Below are positions 29,801-36,103 of a stretch of DNA of 64,000 nt, piece by piece (within the stretch, counting starts at the first letter, position 1; each line of letters begins with the position of its first letter). The translations under genes were made by a program, and so were the position numbers. Source of the stretch: Trichormus sp. M33_DOE_039 (lineage in GTDB: Bacteria; Cyanobacteriota; Cyanobacteriia; Cyanobacteriales; Nostocaceae); NCBI GenBank assembly GCA_015296085.1, contig DVDT01000021.1:62001-126000 (forward strand). The letters run 5' to 3'. Below the pieces are notes generated by a model that ran no database searches, had not been told where the DNA came from, and worked only from the letters and a program-made list of their open reading frames with translations.

Positions 29801-30944
29801 TGTGAATTGGCATAGCCAGCCAACGAGCGGTTAAAAATCCCAAGCCTGCTGACAGAAGCAGTGCCACCAAGCACAGCCAGAGTGTAGCATTAGTATTAGC
29901 ATTCATTTGCTCTGCAAACGCAGATTCAGGAATGACAATCACTGCCAGCCAATTAATTCCTCGTGGATCAACGATGGGGGTGAGTTGAATAAACTGCCGT
30001 TTTCCTGCCAAGGTGAATTCGATTTGTTGGGGATGCTGAATTTGAGACAGATTGCCAAAGCGATTCAGCAAATGTTGAGTCGTCAACCGAATCAAGGCAT
30101 CCTGGCTTTCTAGGGATGAAACGCGCTCTGCTGTGTTCTGATTACCGAGTCTGCGAATAGGAGATTCTTGAGTTGAAGTGGCAACCAATAACCCAGAACC
30201 CTCAACTACAAAGACTTTGCCTAATTTAGTAACTTCCAGTTTTTGCAAAAACTTGCTGATGTGATCCAAAATCAGTCCAGAGTTGACAACCCCGACCTGT
30301 TTTCCTGTCGCATCGTAAACGGGCTGTGCTGCCATTAACCCAATGCCAAACTCCTTGAAAGTCCAAGGGAAAATCTGACTCCAAGTGGGTTTCCCTGCTT
30401 TGATGGCATAGCGATACCAGTCATCTAAACGGGGGTCGCGGTAGGGTGCAACTTGTAAAACTCCCGTCCGATTTCCAGCTTGATCTAGTTCATAGCGCAA
30501 AAATTTCCCCTGAGAGCGATCAATTACCGGGTTAGAAAATGAGCCATCAATTTGTCGCCCTACTGAGATATAGTTTCCCGACGGTGTAGCGATGCCTGTA
30601 TTTGTGACGGAGTGAAAAACCTGAAGTTGAGCTATTAGATAAGGGTGGAGGCGATCAAAGTCCTCGGTATTGACATGATTCAGCCGAATTGCATTTGCCT
30701 TAATTTGATTGAGTTGATGCGGTGCAGCTAAATAGGAATTGAGCTGGTCTCGAATCTCTTTACTGGCTTGATTTCGTAACTGAACGGTGAGGTCGTGAAT
30801 CGCATTTTGTCTGTGACGGAATGAAAAATATCCTGTTAGCCCTGTCACTGCCAAAATTTGTAAGACAACAGAACCAATCAGAACAGTCTGCAAGGAAATA
30901 TGACGACTGAGGAGTCTGCCCCAATTAGACTGTCTTGCTGGCAT
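26889..30944 (-). CDS. Membrane-bound multi-PAS/GAF sensor histidine kinase (HisKA_2 type)
   Basis: This 1351-residue sensor has a transmembrane helix near residues 21-41, a large periplasmic Cache-type domain, a second transmembrane helix near 355 (LWLCLVALLLSAGLGFL) and a HAMP segment. Then follow two PAS-PAC units, a GAF domain (QALNRVVQSIRNSLD start), a glutamine-rich coiled coil, and two more PAS-PAC units. The output module is HisKA_2/HATPase with LREVYHRVKNNMQLVSSLLRLQ, the subclass related to HWE kinases. The input is presumably a small extracytoplasmic ligand plus intracellular cues. It forms an operon with the REC-kinase immediately downstream. Confidence 0.92.
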   Translation of the reverse strand: MPARQSNWGRLLSRHISLQTVLIGSVVLQILAVTGLTGYFSFRHRQNAIHDLTVQLRNQASKEIRDQLNSYLAAPHQLNQIKANAIRLNHVNTEDFDRLHPYLIAQLQVFHSVTNTGIATPSGNYISVGRQIDGSFSNPVIDRSQGKFLRYELDQAGNRTGVLQVAPYRDPRLDDWYRYAIKAGKPTWSQIFPWTFKEFGIGLMAAQPVYDATGKQVGVVNSGLILDHISKFLQKLEVTKLGKVFVVEGSGLLVATSTQESPIRRLGNQNTAERVSSLESQDALIRLTTQHLLNRFGNLSQIQHPQQIEFTLAGKRQFIQLTPIVDPRGINWLAVIVIPESAFAEQMNANTNATLWLCLVALLLSAGLGFLTARWLAMPIHRLSQAAKFIAEGNFDYRVEQQQSIQEINALAQSFNQMAQQLQVSFAKLHQSEEKFRQMAENIQEVFWLADIEINQMLYVSPVYEQIWGRSCESLYEHPRSFIDAIHPSDRQRVINHLNNTNTPFAIEYRVVQPDGKIRWVYDRGFPVVDATGKVIRRAGVAQDITERKMSEARFRNLATNVPGVIYRYVLHPDGSDEVLYVSPGCQSLWEIDAAEIERNISLIWNLVHPDDELAMRASILTSAQSLQPWLQEWRIITPSGLLKWVRGAAQPEPQANGDVIWDGLLMDISDRKSVESILQQQVRQAQALNRVVQSIRNSLDLPTIFSTTMAEVTQLLGVNRTTIVQYFPHRSCWRVVACHRIDESLPDITGFEIPDEGNSYAAQIKQFQIVRVDDMEQVNDPVNQEIAKNFRSIWLIIPIVLKGKIWGSLSLANPQDKAPWKDEEVELARQVADQLAIAIQQAQLYQQAQQELSYRQQAEAALQQLNQELEQRVQERTKQLRQEVQIRQQAEIKFQQIFHISPHAIAIASLQDRRIIDLNEAFSQLFGYSRVEMVGRHTDEFQMFINPADQGIVQRYLLELGSVRNLECIIRTKTGEARTAIASAEFIDIDDLPCFLVIGNDITDRKQAEEALVQSEARFQKIAAASPAQIHILVTHSDGSLIRFEYVSPAVWDLREVSPVQLLQDPAPIYDQIHPDDRAGYFAARDHSLETMTPLFHEYRIVTLSGQVKWVRVNSRPERRENNEIFWYGIVLDVSDRKQIESQLRESLQEKEVLLREVYHRVKNNMQLVSSLLRLQANTTEDPAILRLLNESQQRVKTMALIHERLYRSHNLARIHVTTYIQDLVNNLVRSYSTADESIRVTLDLADLELDLDTAVPCGLIINELISNAFKYAFPNQQGEITLRFSLEDTSNYCLMIKDDGVGIPAHIDPQRTDSLGMQLVYGLTQQLRGKIELDRQEGSQFKITFKKRL

Positions 30945-31091
30945 GGTCTAATGTTTTTGAGAACAAGGTATTTCCTCCATATCACTACGGTATCATTAAA
31001 CACAGTTTTCTGAAAAATTACTTTACCCCTGCTCTTTCATTGTGGTTTTGGGATTTTAAATCTTAGATTGTTTCTGGAAATTCTCAATATA

Positions 31092-31159
31092 GAAGGGTGC
31101 GTCAATGTGTGAAAATCTTGCGATGGTAAGATATTCTTCATGCTGACGCACCCTACTTC
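31092..31159. repeat. Palindromic repeat element (AGGGTGCGTCA inverted repeat)
   Basis: Perfect 11-bp arms, AGGGTGCGTCA at 31094-31104 and TGACGCACCCT at 31144-31154, enclose 39 bases. Those bases hold a second stem (GAAAATCTT/AAGATATTC, one mismatch). The structure looks like a small dispersed palindromic element of the kind common in Nostoc intergenic DNA. It lies about 60 bases beyond the stop of the GST gene, on its downstream side. The rest of the 30945-31217 gap shows no gene. Confidence 0.7.
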
Positions 31160-31217
31160 CCTATTCTTTAAATTTCACAGAATTTTCCAGTTGAGCGACA
31201 TTCTCTATGTTCAGATA

Positions 31218-31916
31218 TCAAGACTTAACTGTGTTCGCTGATTGATTGAACAGTAGATCCCTCGATTTTTCAACATCTAAAGCCTGATTTTTAAAAGCTT
31301 CTGCCTTCTCGTAGGCACGAATTACTGCTGGACGCGCCTGAATTGTGGCAAACCAACGTTTCAAGTTAGGGAAATTATCTAAGTTTTGTCCTTGGCGTTC
31401 ATGGGGTACTATCCAGGGATAGGCAGCGATATCTGCAATCGAATAATCGCCAGCCACAAATTCTCTATCTGCTAGTCGTTTATTCAGCACTGCATACAAA
31501 CGTGCTGTTTCATTTACATAGCGGTTAATAGCATATGCAATTTTTTCAGGTGCATACTGACTAAAGTGGTGATTCTGCCCCGCCATTGGCCCTAAACCCC
31601 CCATTTGCCAGAATAGCCATTGTAAAACTTCTACCCGTTCGCTGAGATTTGACGGGATTAATTTTCCGGTTTTCTCCGCTAAATACAACAGAATAGCACC
31701 CGACTCAAAAACGGAGATTGCTTCACCCCCATTACTGGGTTCATGGTCAACAATTGCCGGAATGCGATTATTTGGGGAAATTTCCAAGAATTCAGGTTTA
31801 AATTGGTCACCAGCACCAATATTTACAGGAATTACGTTATAAGGTAGGCCGACTTCTTCTAGAAAAACAGTGATTTTATGACCGTTAGGAGTTGTCCAAT
31901 AATATAGGTCAATCAT
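31218..31916 (-). CDS. Glutathione S-transferase (YfcG/Ure2-like)
   Basis: A 232-residue GST. The N-terminal thioredoxin-fold domain starts IDLYYWTTPNGHKITVFLEE, with the Thr-x-Asn pattern of the nu-class/YfcG enzymes that act as disulfide-bond oxidoreductases. The C-terminal helical domain has the N-capping motif YSIADIAAYPW. It lies 88 bases downstream of the nitroreductase gene on the same strand and probably belongs to the trxA2 transcript, fitting a role in removing electrophiles or resolving disulfides. Confidence 0.9.
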   Translation of the reverse strand: MIDLYYWTTPNGHKITVFLEEVGLPYNVIPVNIGAGDQFKPEFLEISPNNRIPAIVDHEPSNGGEAISVFESGAILLYLAEKTGKLIPSNLSERVEVLQWLFWQMGGLGPMAGQNHHFSQYAPEKIAYAINRYVNETARLYAVLNKRLADREFVAGDYSIADIAAYPWIVPHERQGQNLDNFPNLKRWFATIQARPAVIRAYEKAEAFKNQALDVEKSRDLLFNQSANTVKS

Positions 31917-32004
31917 ACTGATGTCTCCTGGTTAATTATTAGTAATTAGTCAACAGACATTGAGATTTGTGACTCTCTGCCTGTTTCCCTGAAGGGTTAC
32001 TGCC

Positions 32005-32670
32005 TTATCCTTGATACGGGTTATCAATTTTATCTACGAAAACGTTATGAGATAATGGCAAGCGACCCGGATCTAAGCGGGGTTCAGCAGCGTAGCCCAC
32101 GGGAACTAAAACTGCGATCGCTAAATCAGGCTCATTCTCTGCACCAATGACTTTTTTTACTTGCTCTTCTATCCAACCATTCATAAAACAGGTAGATAGT
32201 CCTAAACTTTCTGCGGCTAAGACTAAATGTGTTGCAGCAATAATCGCATCTTTAATCGCATATTCCCGGCGTTTGTCTCCTAGTCCTGCTTGGAATTGGG
32301 GAATAGCATTTTTAAAATAGTTGACTGTACCTTCGTTCCATGCGCCAGTTTGCAACGCTTTTTCAAACACTGGGGTTAAATCTCCCTCTCCAACTTTGGG
32401 ATCTGCTGCAAACACGAAGGTGACTGGGGCTTCCACAATTTGCTTTTGATTCCAAGATGCAGCTGCTAAGGCGGCTTTTTGCGCTTCGTCTTGAACTAAC
32501 ACAATCCGCCAGTCTTGGATATTAAAACTACTAGGTGCAGCTACAGTCAACTCTACTAATTGCTTGAGCAGTTCTGGTGCTATGGGATCTGGTTTAAAAG
32601 TCTTGATGGAACGTCTTTGAATAATGGCCTTGGGTACGTCTAGAGGCTGAGTTTGGGTGATTGTACTCAT
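32005..32670 (-). CDS. Nitroreductase family protein
   Basis: A 221-residue FMN-dependent nitroreductase-fold protein. It opens with IIQRRSIKTFKPDPI, contains TVAAPSSFNIQDWRIV and ends with a PVGYAAEPRLDPGRLPL segment. Such enzymes reduce nitro compounds, quinones or enals with NAD(P)H. It lies between trxA2 and the GST gene. A perfect 11-bp hairpin in the 152-base gap after trxA2 may separate or modulate their expression. Confidence 0.9.
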   Translation of the reverse strand: MSTITQTQPLDVPKAIIQRRSIKTFKPDPIAPELLKQLVELTVAAPSSFNIQDWRIVLVQDEAQKAALAAASWNQKQIVEAPVTFVFAADPKVGEGDLTPVFEKALQTGAWNEGTVNYFKNAIPQFQAGLGDKRREYAIKDAIIAATHLVLAAESLGLSTCFMNGWIEEQVKKVIGAENEPDLAIAVLVPVGYAAEPRLDPGRLPLSHNVFVDKIDNPYQG

Positions 32671-32715
32671 GAGATTCTCCTCTGATTTGATTTAATAGGA
32701 TTACGCTGTGAGAAA

Positions 32716-32743
32716 TTACAGACGCGATGAACCGCGTCTGTAA
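32716..32743. repeat. Intercistronic palindrome (TTACAGACGCG inverted repeat)
   Basis: TTACAGACGCG at 32716-32726 and its exact complement at 32733-32743 enclose a 6-base loop. The sequence resembles palindromes seen often in cyanobacterial intergenic DNA. There is no strong U-tract, so it is more likely an RNA-stabilising or attenuating hairpin than a full terminator between trxA2 and the nitroreductase gene. Confidence 0.65.
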
Positions 32744-32822
32744 AAGACTACTGAGAATTTGGTAATTGGTTATAAATTATTCCCATTACCAACCCTGACT
32801 TGATCACTAGTAATGTATCTGA

Positions 32823-33155
32823 TTATTCTTGCCGAATATGCTGTGTTAAGGTCTTGGTCAAACTGATTTTAGCAACAGCCCCCACCACTGTATCGACTTG
32901 TCGCCCTCCCTTGAATACCATCAGAGTAGGAATGCTACGAATTCCATAATGGCTAGCAACAGTGGGATTTTGATCTGTGTTCAACTTTACCACTTTTACC
33001 TGCCCTGCGTATTCGCTAGCAACTTCATCGACAACTGGTGCTACCATCCGACAGGGGCCACACCACGGGGCCCAAAAATCCACTAACACTGGAATTTGAC
33101 TATCCAGAACTTCTTGTTTAAATGTGGCTTCTGTAACATTTATGACGGATGACAT
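32823..33155 (-). CDS. trxA2: Thioredoxin A2
   Basis: A classical 110-residue thioredoxin with active site WCGPC (Cys32, Cys35), the cis-proline segment RSIPTLMVF and a full-length fold. It reduces protein disulfides in the cytosol. The symbol is taken from context: it is divergent from an ArsR-type gene that matches RexT, the regulator of trxA2 in Anabaena sp. PCC 7120. A 21-bp palindrome lies 25 bases upstream of its start, in promoter position. Nitroreductase and GST genes follow on the same strand. Confidence 0.9.
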   Translation of the reverse strand: MSSVINVTEATFKQEVLDSQIPVLVDFWAPWCGPCRMVAPVVDEVASEYAGQVKVVKLNTDQNPTVASHYGIRSIPTLMVFKGGRQVDTVVGAVAKISLTKTLTQHIRQE

Positions 33156-33179
33156 AGTTGTCTCCCTGATTTAATTCAT

Positions 33180-33200
33180 TTATTCGATAATATCGAATAA
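33180..33200. promoter_or_regulatory. 21-bp palindrome, probable RexT operator
   Basis: TTATTCGATA, a central A, and the exact complement TATCGAATAA form a perfect 10-1-10 palindrome between the divergent starts of trxA2 and rexT. Position and symmetry suit a dimeric ArsR/SmtB-type repressor controlling both genes. Confidence 0.8.
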
Positions 33201-33236
33201 TAAAAATATATGCCAATTTAAGAGACAATGCAAGTT

Positions 33237-33557
33237 ATGAAATTTTTATATCATCCAGACCGAAAAGATATTACATTACCCGGAGTGTTGTACGCGCTAG
33301 GTGATCCTGTGCGCTTAGAGATGGTGCGCCTGCTAGCAAGCAAGGGTGAGCAGTGTTGTGGAGACTTTGATTTTGCGATCGCCAAGTCTACGATGTCGAA
33401 TCACTTTAAGATTTTGCGAGAGTCAGGGGTAGTATTTAGCCGTAAAGAAGGGACACAACACATCAACAGACTGCGGCGAGAAGATTTAGAAGTGCTGTTT
33501 CCTGGTTTACTAGATGCAGTATTGCGATCGGCTAGTTCGATGGTGAATAGTAATTAG
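33237..33557 (+). CDS. rexT: ArsR-family redox-sensing transcriptional regulator RexT
   Basis: This is a small winged-helix ArsR/SmtB repressor with a recognition helix around AKSTMSNHFKILRESGVV. It has vicinal cysteines in EQCCGDF and no obvious metal-binding cluster. The Anabaena regulator RexT senses oxidants by a disulfide between adjacent cysteines 40 and 41. Starting at the second ATG (33237) puts this pair exactly at 40-41, which is why that start was chosen over ATG 33228. The gene is divergent from trxA2 with the palindromic operator between them. The expected role is repression released by H2O2. Confidence 0.85.
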   Translation: MKFLYHPDRKDITLPGVLYALGDPVRLEMVRLLASKGEQCCGDFDFAIAKSTMSNHFKILRESGVVFSRKEGTQHINRLRREDLEVLFPGLLDAVLRSASSMVNSN

Positions 33558-33600
33558 TCATTAGTAATTAGTCATTAGTAATTAGTCATTAGTTATTAGT
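33549..33600. repeat. Tandem repeat of TAGTAATTAGTCAT
   Basis: Roughly three and a half copies of a 14-base AT-rich unit follow the rexT stop codon directly. This is simple-sequence DNA of the kind common in Nostoc gaps. A C-rich heptamer tract (CCCCTACACC) follows it. Confidence 0.75.
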
Positions 33601-33639
33601 TTCTCCCCCATACCCCTACACCCCTACACCCTTATCCCC

Positions 33640-34182
33640 CTACTGATAAATTTTCTTATAACTTCTCCGCCATTTTTCTAGATTATCTATAGATATAGAT
33701 TGAGTTACGACATTGGCGCAATCGCCTCGCCAATCAACTTCAGGATCTGTGGTGAAAACCCCACATTCCAATTGTTCAGAGTTAATACTCCAATACTGGC
33801 TAAACCTACCTTTTAAAGTAATTACTTGTTCAAAGACTTTATTCCTGTGCTTATTTCTGCGTTTTCTTTCTGTCGCGCCTGTTGCTTCTGTATCGATAAA
33901 TTTTGTCTCAATTAAGAATAAATTACCTTGAAATGTCAAATAAACAAAATCACATTTTCCCAGGTCTGTATAATCAGCAATTGGTGACTTTTCAAACAAC
34001 AATAACTCATAGCAAGAAGGGAATAAATCCCGAATATTTAAAAATAGATAAGCTTGCAAAAGCAATTCTTTATCATAAGGAAATACAATCACCCCTTCAA
34101 AAAATTGTTTAATGTCTTCGTGGGTTTGGGGTTGAATTTTTTTGCAATAAGACACAAACTTACTTAAATCATTAGCGATCAT
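33640..34182 (-). CDS. Hypothetical protein with PD-(D/E)XK-like nuclease motif
   Basis: I do not recognise this 180-residue protein as a named family. The centre has GKCDFVYLTFQGNLFLIETKF, which fits the Asp ... Glu-x-Lys core of the restriction-endonuclease-like fold. It is followed by a basic stretch, ATERKRRNKHRNK, and a Gln-containing helix. This suggests a nuclease-like or DNA-binding role, but it is an inference from a short motif. No signal peptide or membrane segment is seen. It stands alone between rexT and dnaE-C. Confidence 0.6.
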   Translation of the reverse strand: MIANDLSKFVSYCKKIQPQTHEDIKQFFEGVIVFPYDKELLLQAYLFLNIRDLFPSCYELLLFEKSPIADYTDLGKCDFVYLTFQGNLFLIETKFIDTEATGATERKRRNKHRNKVFEQVITLKGRFSQYWSINSEQLECGVFTTDPEVDWRGDCANVVTQSISIDNLEKWRRSYKKIYQ

Positions 34183-34268
34183 TAAGTTTCAGCTCCTTCC
34201 CCTACCTCTTGCCGAAGTTGTCATGGCATAAAAAAATACCATGTACTACAGGAAATCATCATCCGCAT

Positions 34269-34302
34269 AAGTAACTAAAAAAAGTATTAGTTTTAGTTAC
34301 TT
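34269..34302. promoter_or_regulatory. 12-bp perfect inverted repeat upstream of the PD-(D/E)XK-like gene
   Basis: AAGTAACTAAAA and its exact complement TTTTAGTTACTT are separated by 10 bases. Located about 90 bases before the start of the 180-residue hypothetical protein and 75 bases after the end of dnaE-C, it could be a terminator for dnaE-C or an operator. Confidence 0.55.
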
Positions 34303-34376
34303 CTAAGGTAATATACGGTGGTTGGGGATTAGGGACTGGGGATTGGGTATGGGAAATAATTCCTAATTTATCTGGG

Positions 34377-35723
34377 TTAACTACCGATTAACGGTCTTAG
34401 GTGTGCGGGAAATCTAGCATTTTGTAATGCTTGAACGGTAATCCGCGCGTCTTGTACACAAAATTGCCACCCTAATCGGACTAATTTTCGAGAATGTTCG
34501 GTTTGTATAATTCCTATCACTGGCATTTTTGCTTTTTCTCTGTCACCTGATTGCTCTTGTAAAATTGTTTTCAGGCGATGTAGTTCTTCTATGTTGGCTG
34601 CTTGTTGGGGATTTAGTTCCACCATAACCATTTGTACTGTTTCTACTGGTTCTGCATCTTCAACTATTAATTGCAGTTGTTCGTCACGGCGATCTACTTT
34701 ACCCCAAAGAATTAATCTGGCATCAACTTGTAACAGAAAACTGATGCGTTCATAAGTTTTAGGAAACACTACAGCTTCAGTTTGAGATGTCAAATCTTCT
34801 ATTTGCAAAATTGCCATAGCATCCCCTTTTTTGGTCATCACTTTTTTCACACCATTAAGCATGATGACCACACATAATTTTGCATCTTCTCTTTGTTCTC
34901 CAAGTTGGGAAATATTTATTGGGGTCAATAGTGGTGCAACTTGTCTCAAAGATTTCAGAGGATGATCGGAAACGTAAAAACCTAATAATTCTTTTTCCAT
35001 CCGCAATTTTTCTTGGGGTGGATAGTCATTTACCGGTTTAGCTTTCGGTGCAGTTTCAAAAGCATTATTAGTTTTTTTCTCATTACCAGCAGAGAATCCA
35101 CCTAATAAATCAAATAGATTACCTTGACCTGTCGCTCTATCTTTAGCACGGGATTGCGCCCAATCATAGACTAATTCTAAATCGTGAATTAATTGTTGAC
35201 GGTTGGATTCAATTTTGTCAAAAGCACCGCAGTAAATCAGCGATTCTAAAGTGCGTCGGTTAACAGTGCGGAGATCGACGCGATCGCAAAAATCAGCCAG
35301 CGATTTAAACACGCCTCCTTGTTCACGCGCTTCTAGAATAGCTGCGATCGCATTTTGTCCCACATTCCGCACAGCCGAAAATCCAAATAAAATCTTCCCG
35401 CCCACTGGTGTAAAATCCACCCCAGAGCGATTAATATCTGGTGGTTCTATTTGGATGTTCATACTGATACAGGTGGCAATATATTTCTGCACCTTGTCTG
35501 TATCACTACTATTAGCTGTCAGTAGTGCAGCCATATATTCCAGTGGGTAATTAGCCTTCAGATATGCAGTTTGATAAGTAACATATCCATAGGCAGTTGA
35601 GTGCGATTTATTGAAACAATTAGAAGCAATAAACCCATTTTTAATCACAAAGTTGTGATCACGCTCAACTCCTATGTCATAGACATTTTCTTTACCTATA
35701 TACTTACGCTCAACGATTTTCAT
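34377..35723 (-). CDS. dnaE: DNA polymerase III alpha subunit, C-terminal half with split C-intein (DnaE-C)
   Basis: Residues 1-35 are a C-terminal split intein: YDIGVERDHNFVIKNGFIASN is its F/G-block end, with the last residue Asn35. Cys36-Phe37-Asn38 starts the extein. After synthesis it should trans-splice with the DnaE-N/N-intein product of a gene elsewhere to form intact replicative polymerase. The 413-residue extein carries the polymerase C-terminal region, a helix-hairpin-helix segment and an OB-fold (AILQIEDLTSQTEAVVF). The partner half is not in this window. The ATG at 35723 abuts a GGGGATT heptamer tract, and no ribosome-binding site is seen. Penultimate Ser34 replaces the more usual His. 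Confidence 0.96.
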   Translation of the reverse strand: MKIVERKYIGKENVYDIGVERDHNFVIKNGFIASNCFNKSHSTAYGYVTYQTAYLKANYPLEYMAALLTANSSDTDKVQKYIATCISMNIQIEPPDINRSGVDFTPVGGKILFGFSAVRNVGQNAIAAILEAREQGGVFKSLADFCDRVDLRTVNRRTLESLIYCGAFDKIESNRQQLIHDLELVYDWAQSRAKDRATGQGNLFDLLGGFSAGNEKKTNNAFETAPKAKPVNDYPPQEKLRMEKELLGFYVSDHPLKSLRQVAPLLTPINISQLGEQREDAKLCVVIMLNGVKKVMTKKGDAMAILQIEDLTSQTEAVVFPKTYERISFLLQVDARLILWGKVDRRDEQLQLIVEDAEPVETVQMVMVELNPQQAANIEELHRLKTILQEQSGDREKAKMPVIGIIQTEHSRKLVRLGWQFCVQDARITVQALQNARFPAHLRPLIGS

Positions 35724-35748
35724 AGTGGGGATTGGGGATTGGGGATTG
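35724..35748. repeat. STRR heptamer tract (GGGGATT x3) abutting the dnaE-C start codon
   Basis: Three perfect GGGGATT heptamers lie immediately upstream of the dnaE-C start, occupying the place of the ribosome-binding site. Confidence 0.8.
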
Positions 35749-35754
35749 CTTTTA

Positions 35755-35899
35755 AGGGCAGGTTTTTCAGAGAGTAAAGAGTAAGGACTTAAAAATTCAC
35801 GAAAGAATCATATTTTCATTCACCCCTACACCCTTACACCCCTATATCCCTGCACCCTCAAACCAGTGTTTTTGGGTCTCAGTGTAAAAAACCTGCCCT
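35755..35899. mobile_element. Candidate MITE-like element with 13-bp terminal inverted repeats
   Basis: AGGGCAGGTTTTT at 35755-35767 is repeated as its exact complement at 35887-35899, bounding 145 bases. The inside has no ORF and contains a C-rich tract (ACCCCTACACCC). A clear target-site duplication was not found, so mobility is only suggested. The rest of the 35724-36103 gap is made of heptamer tracts, including CCCCAATGCCCAATCCCC near 36017-36056, and no gene. Confidence 0.5.
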
Positions 35900-36103
35900 C
35901 GAAAGACTGGGGATTTGGGAGTAGGAAGTAGAAAGTAGAGATGATACGATACACAGAATTTTAGACTAGACAGGGGGGACAAGGTAAACAGGTGAGAAAT
36001 ACTAACATAAGTTATTTCCCCAATGCCCAATCCCCAGTCCCCAGTACCCAGTCACCATCAATATGTACTAAAATCAATGACTTGAGTCACTAAGAGAGCA
36101 ATC

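Noticed and set aside
34377-35723. Truncated dnaE pseudogene
   Set aside because: The C-intein is intact through Asn35 and Cys36, and the extein continues to a normal end, so it is the known split-gene arrangement.
35842-36030. 62-residue minus-strand ORF upstream of gatA
   Set aside because: It overlaps the end of the candidate MITE and heptamer tracts and has no coding features.
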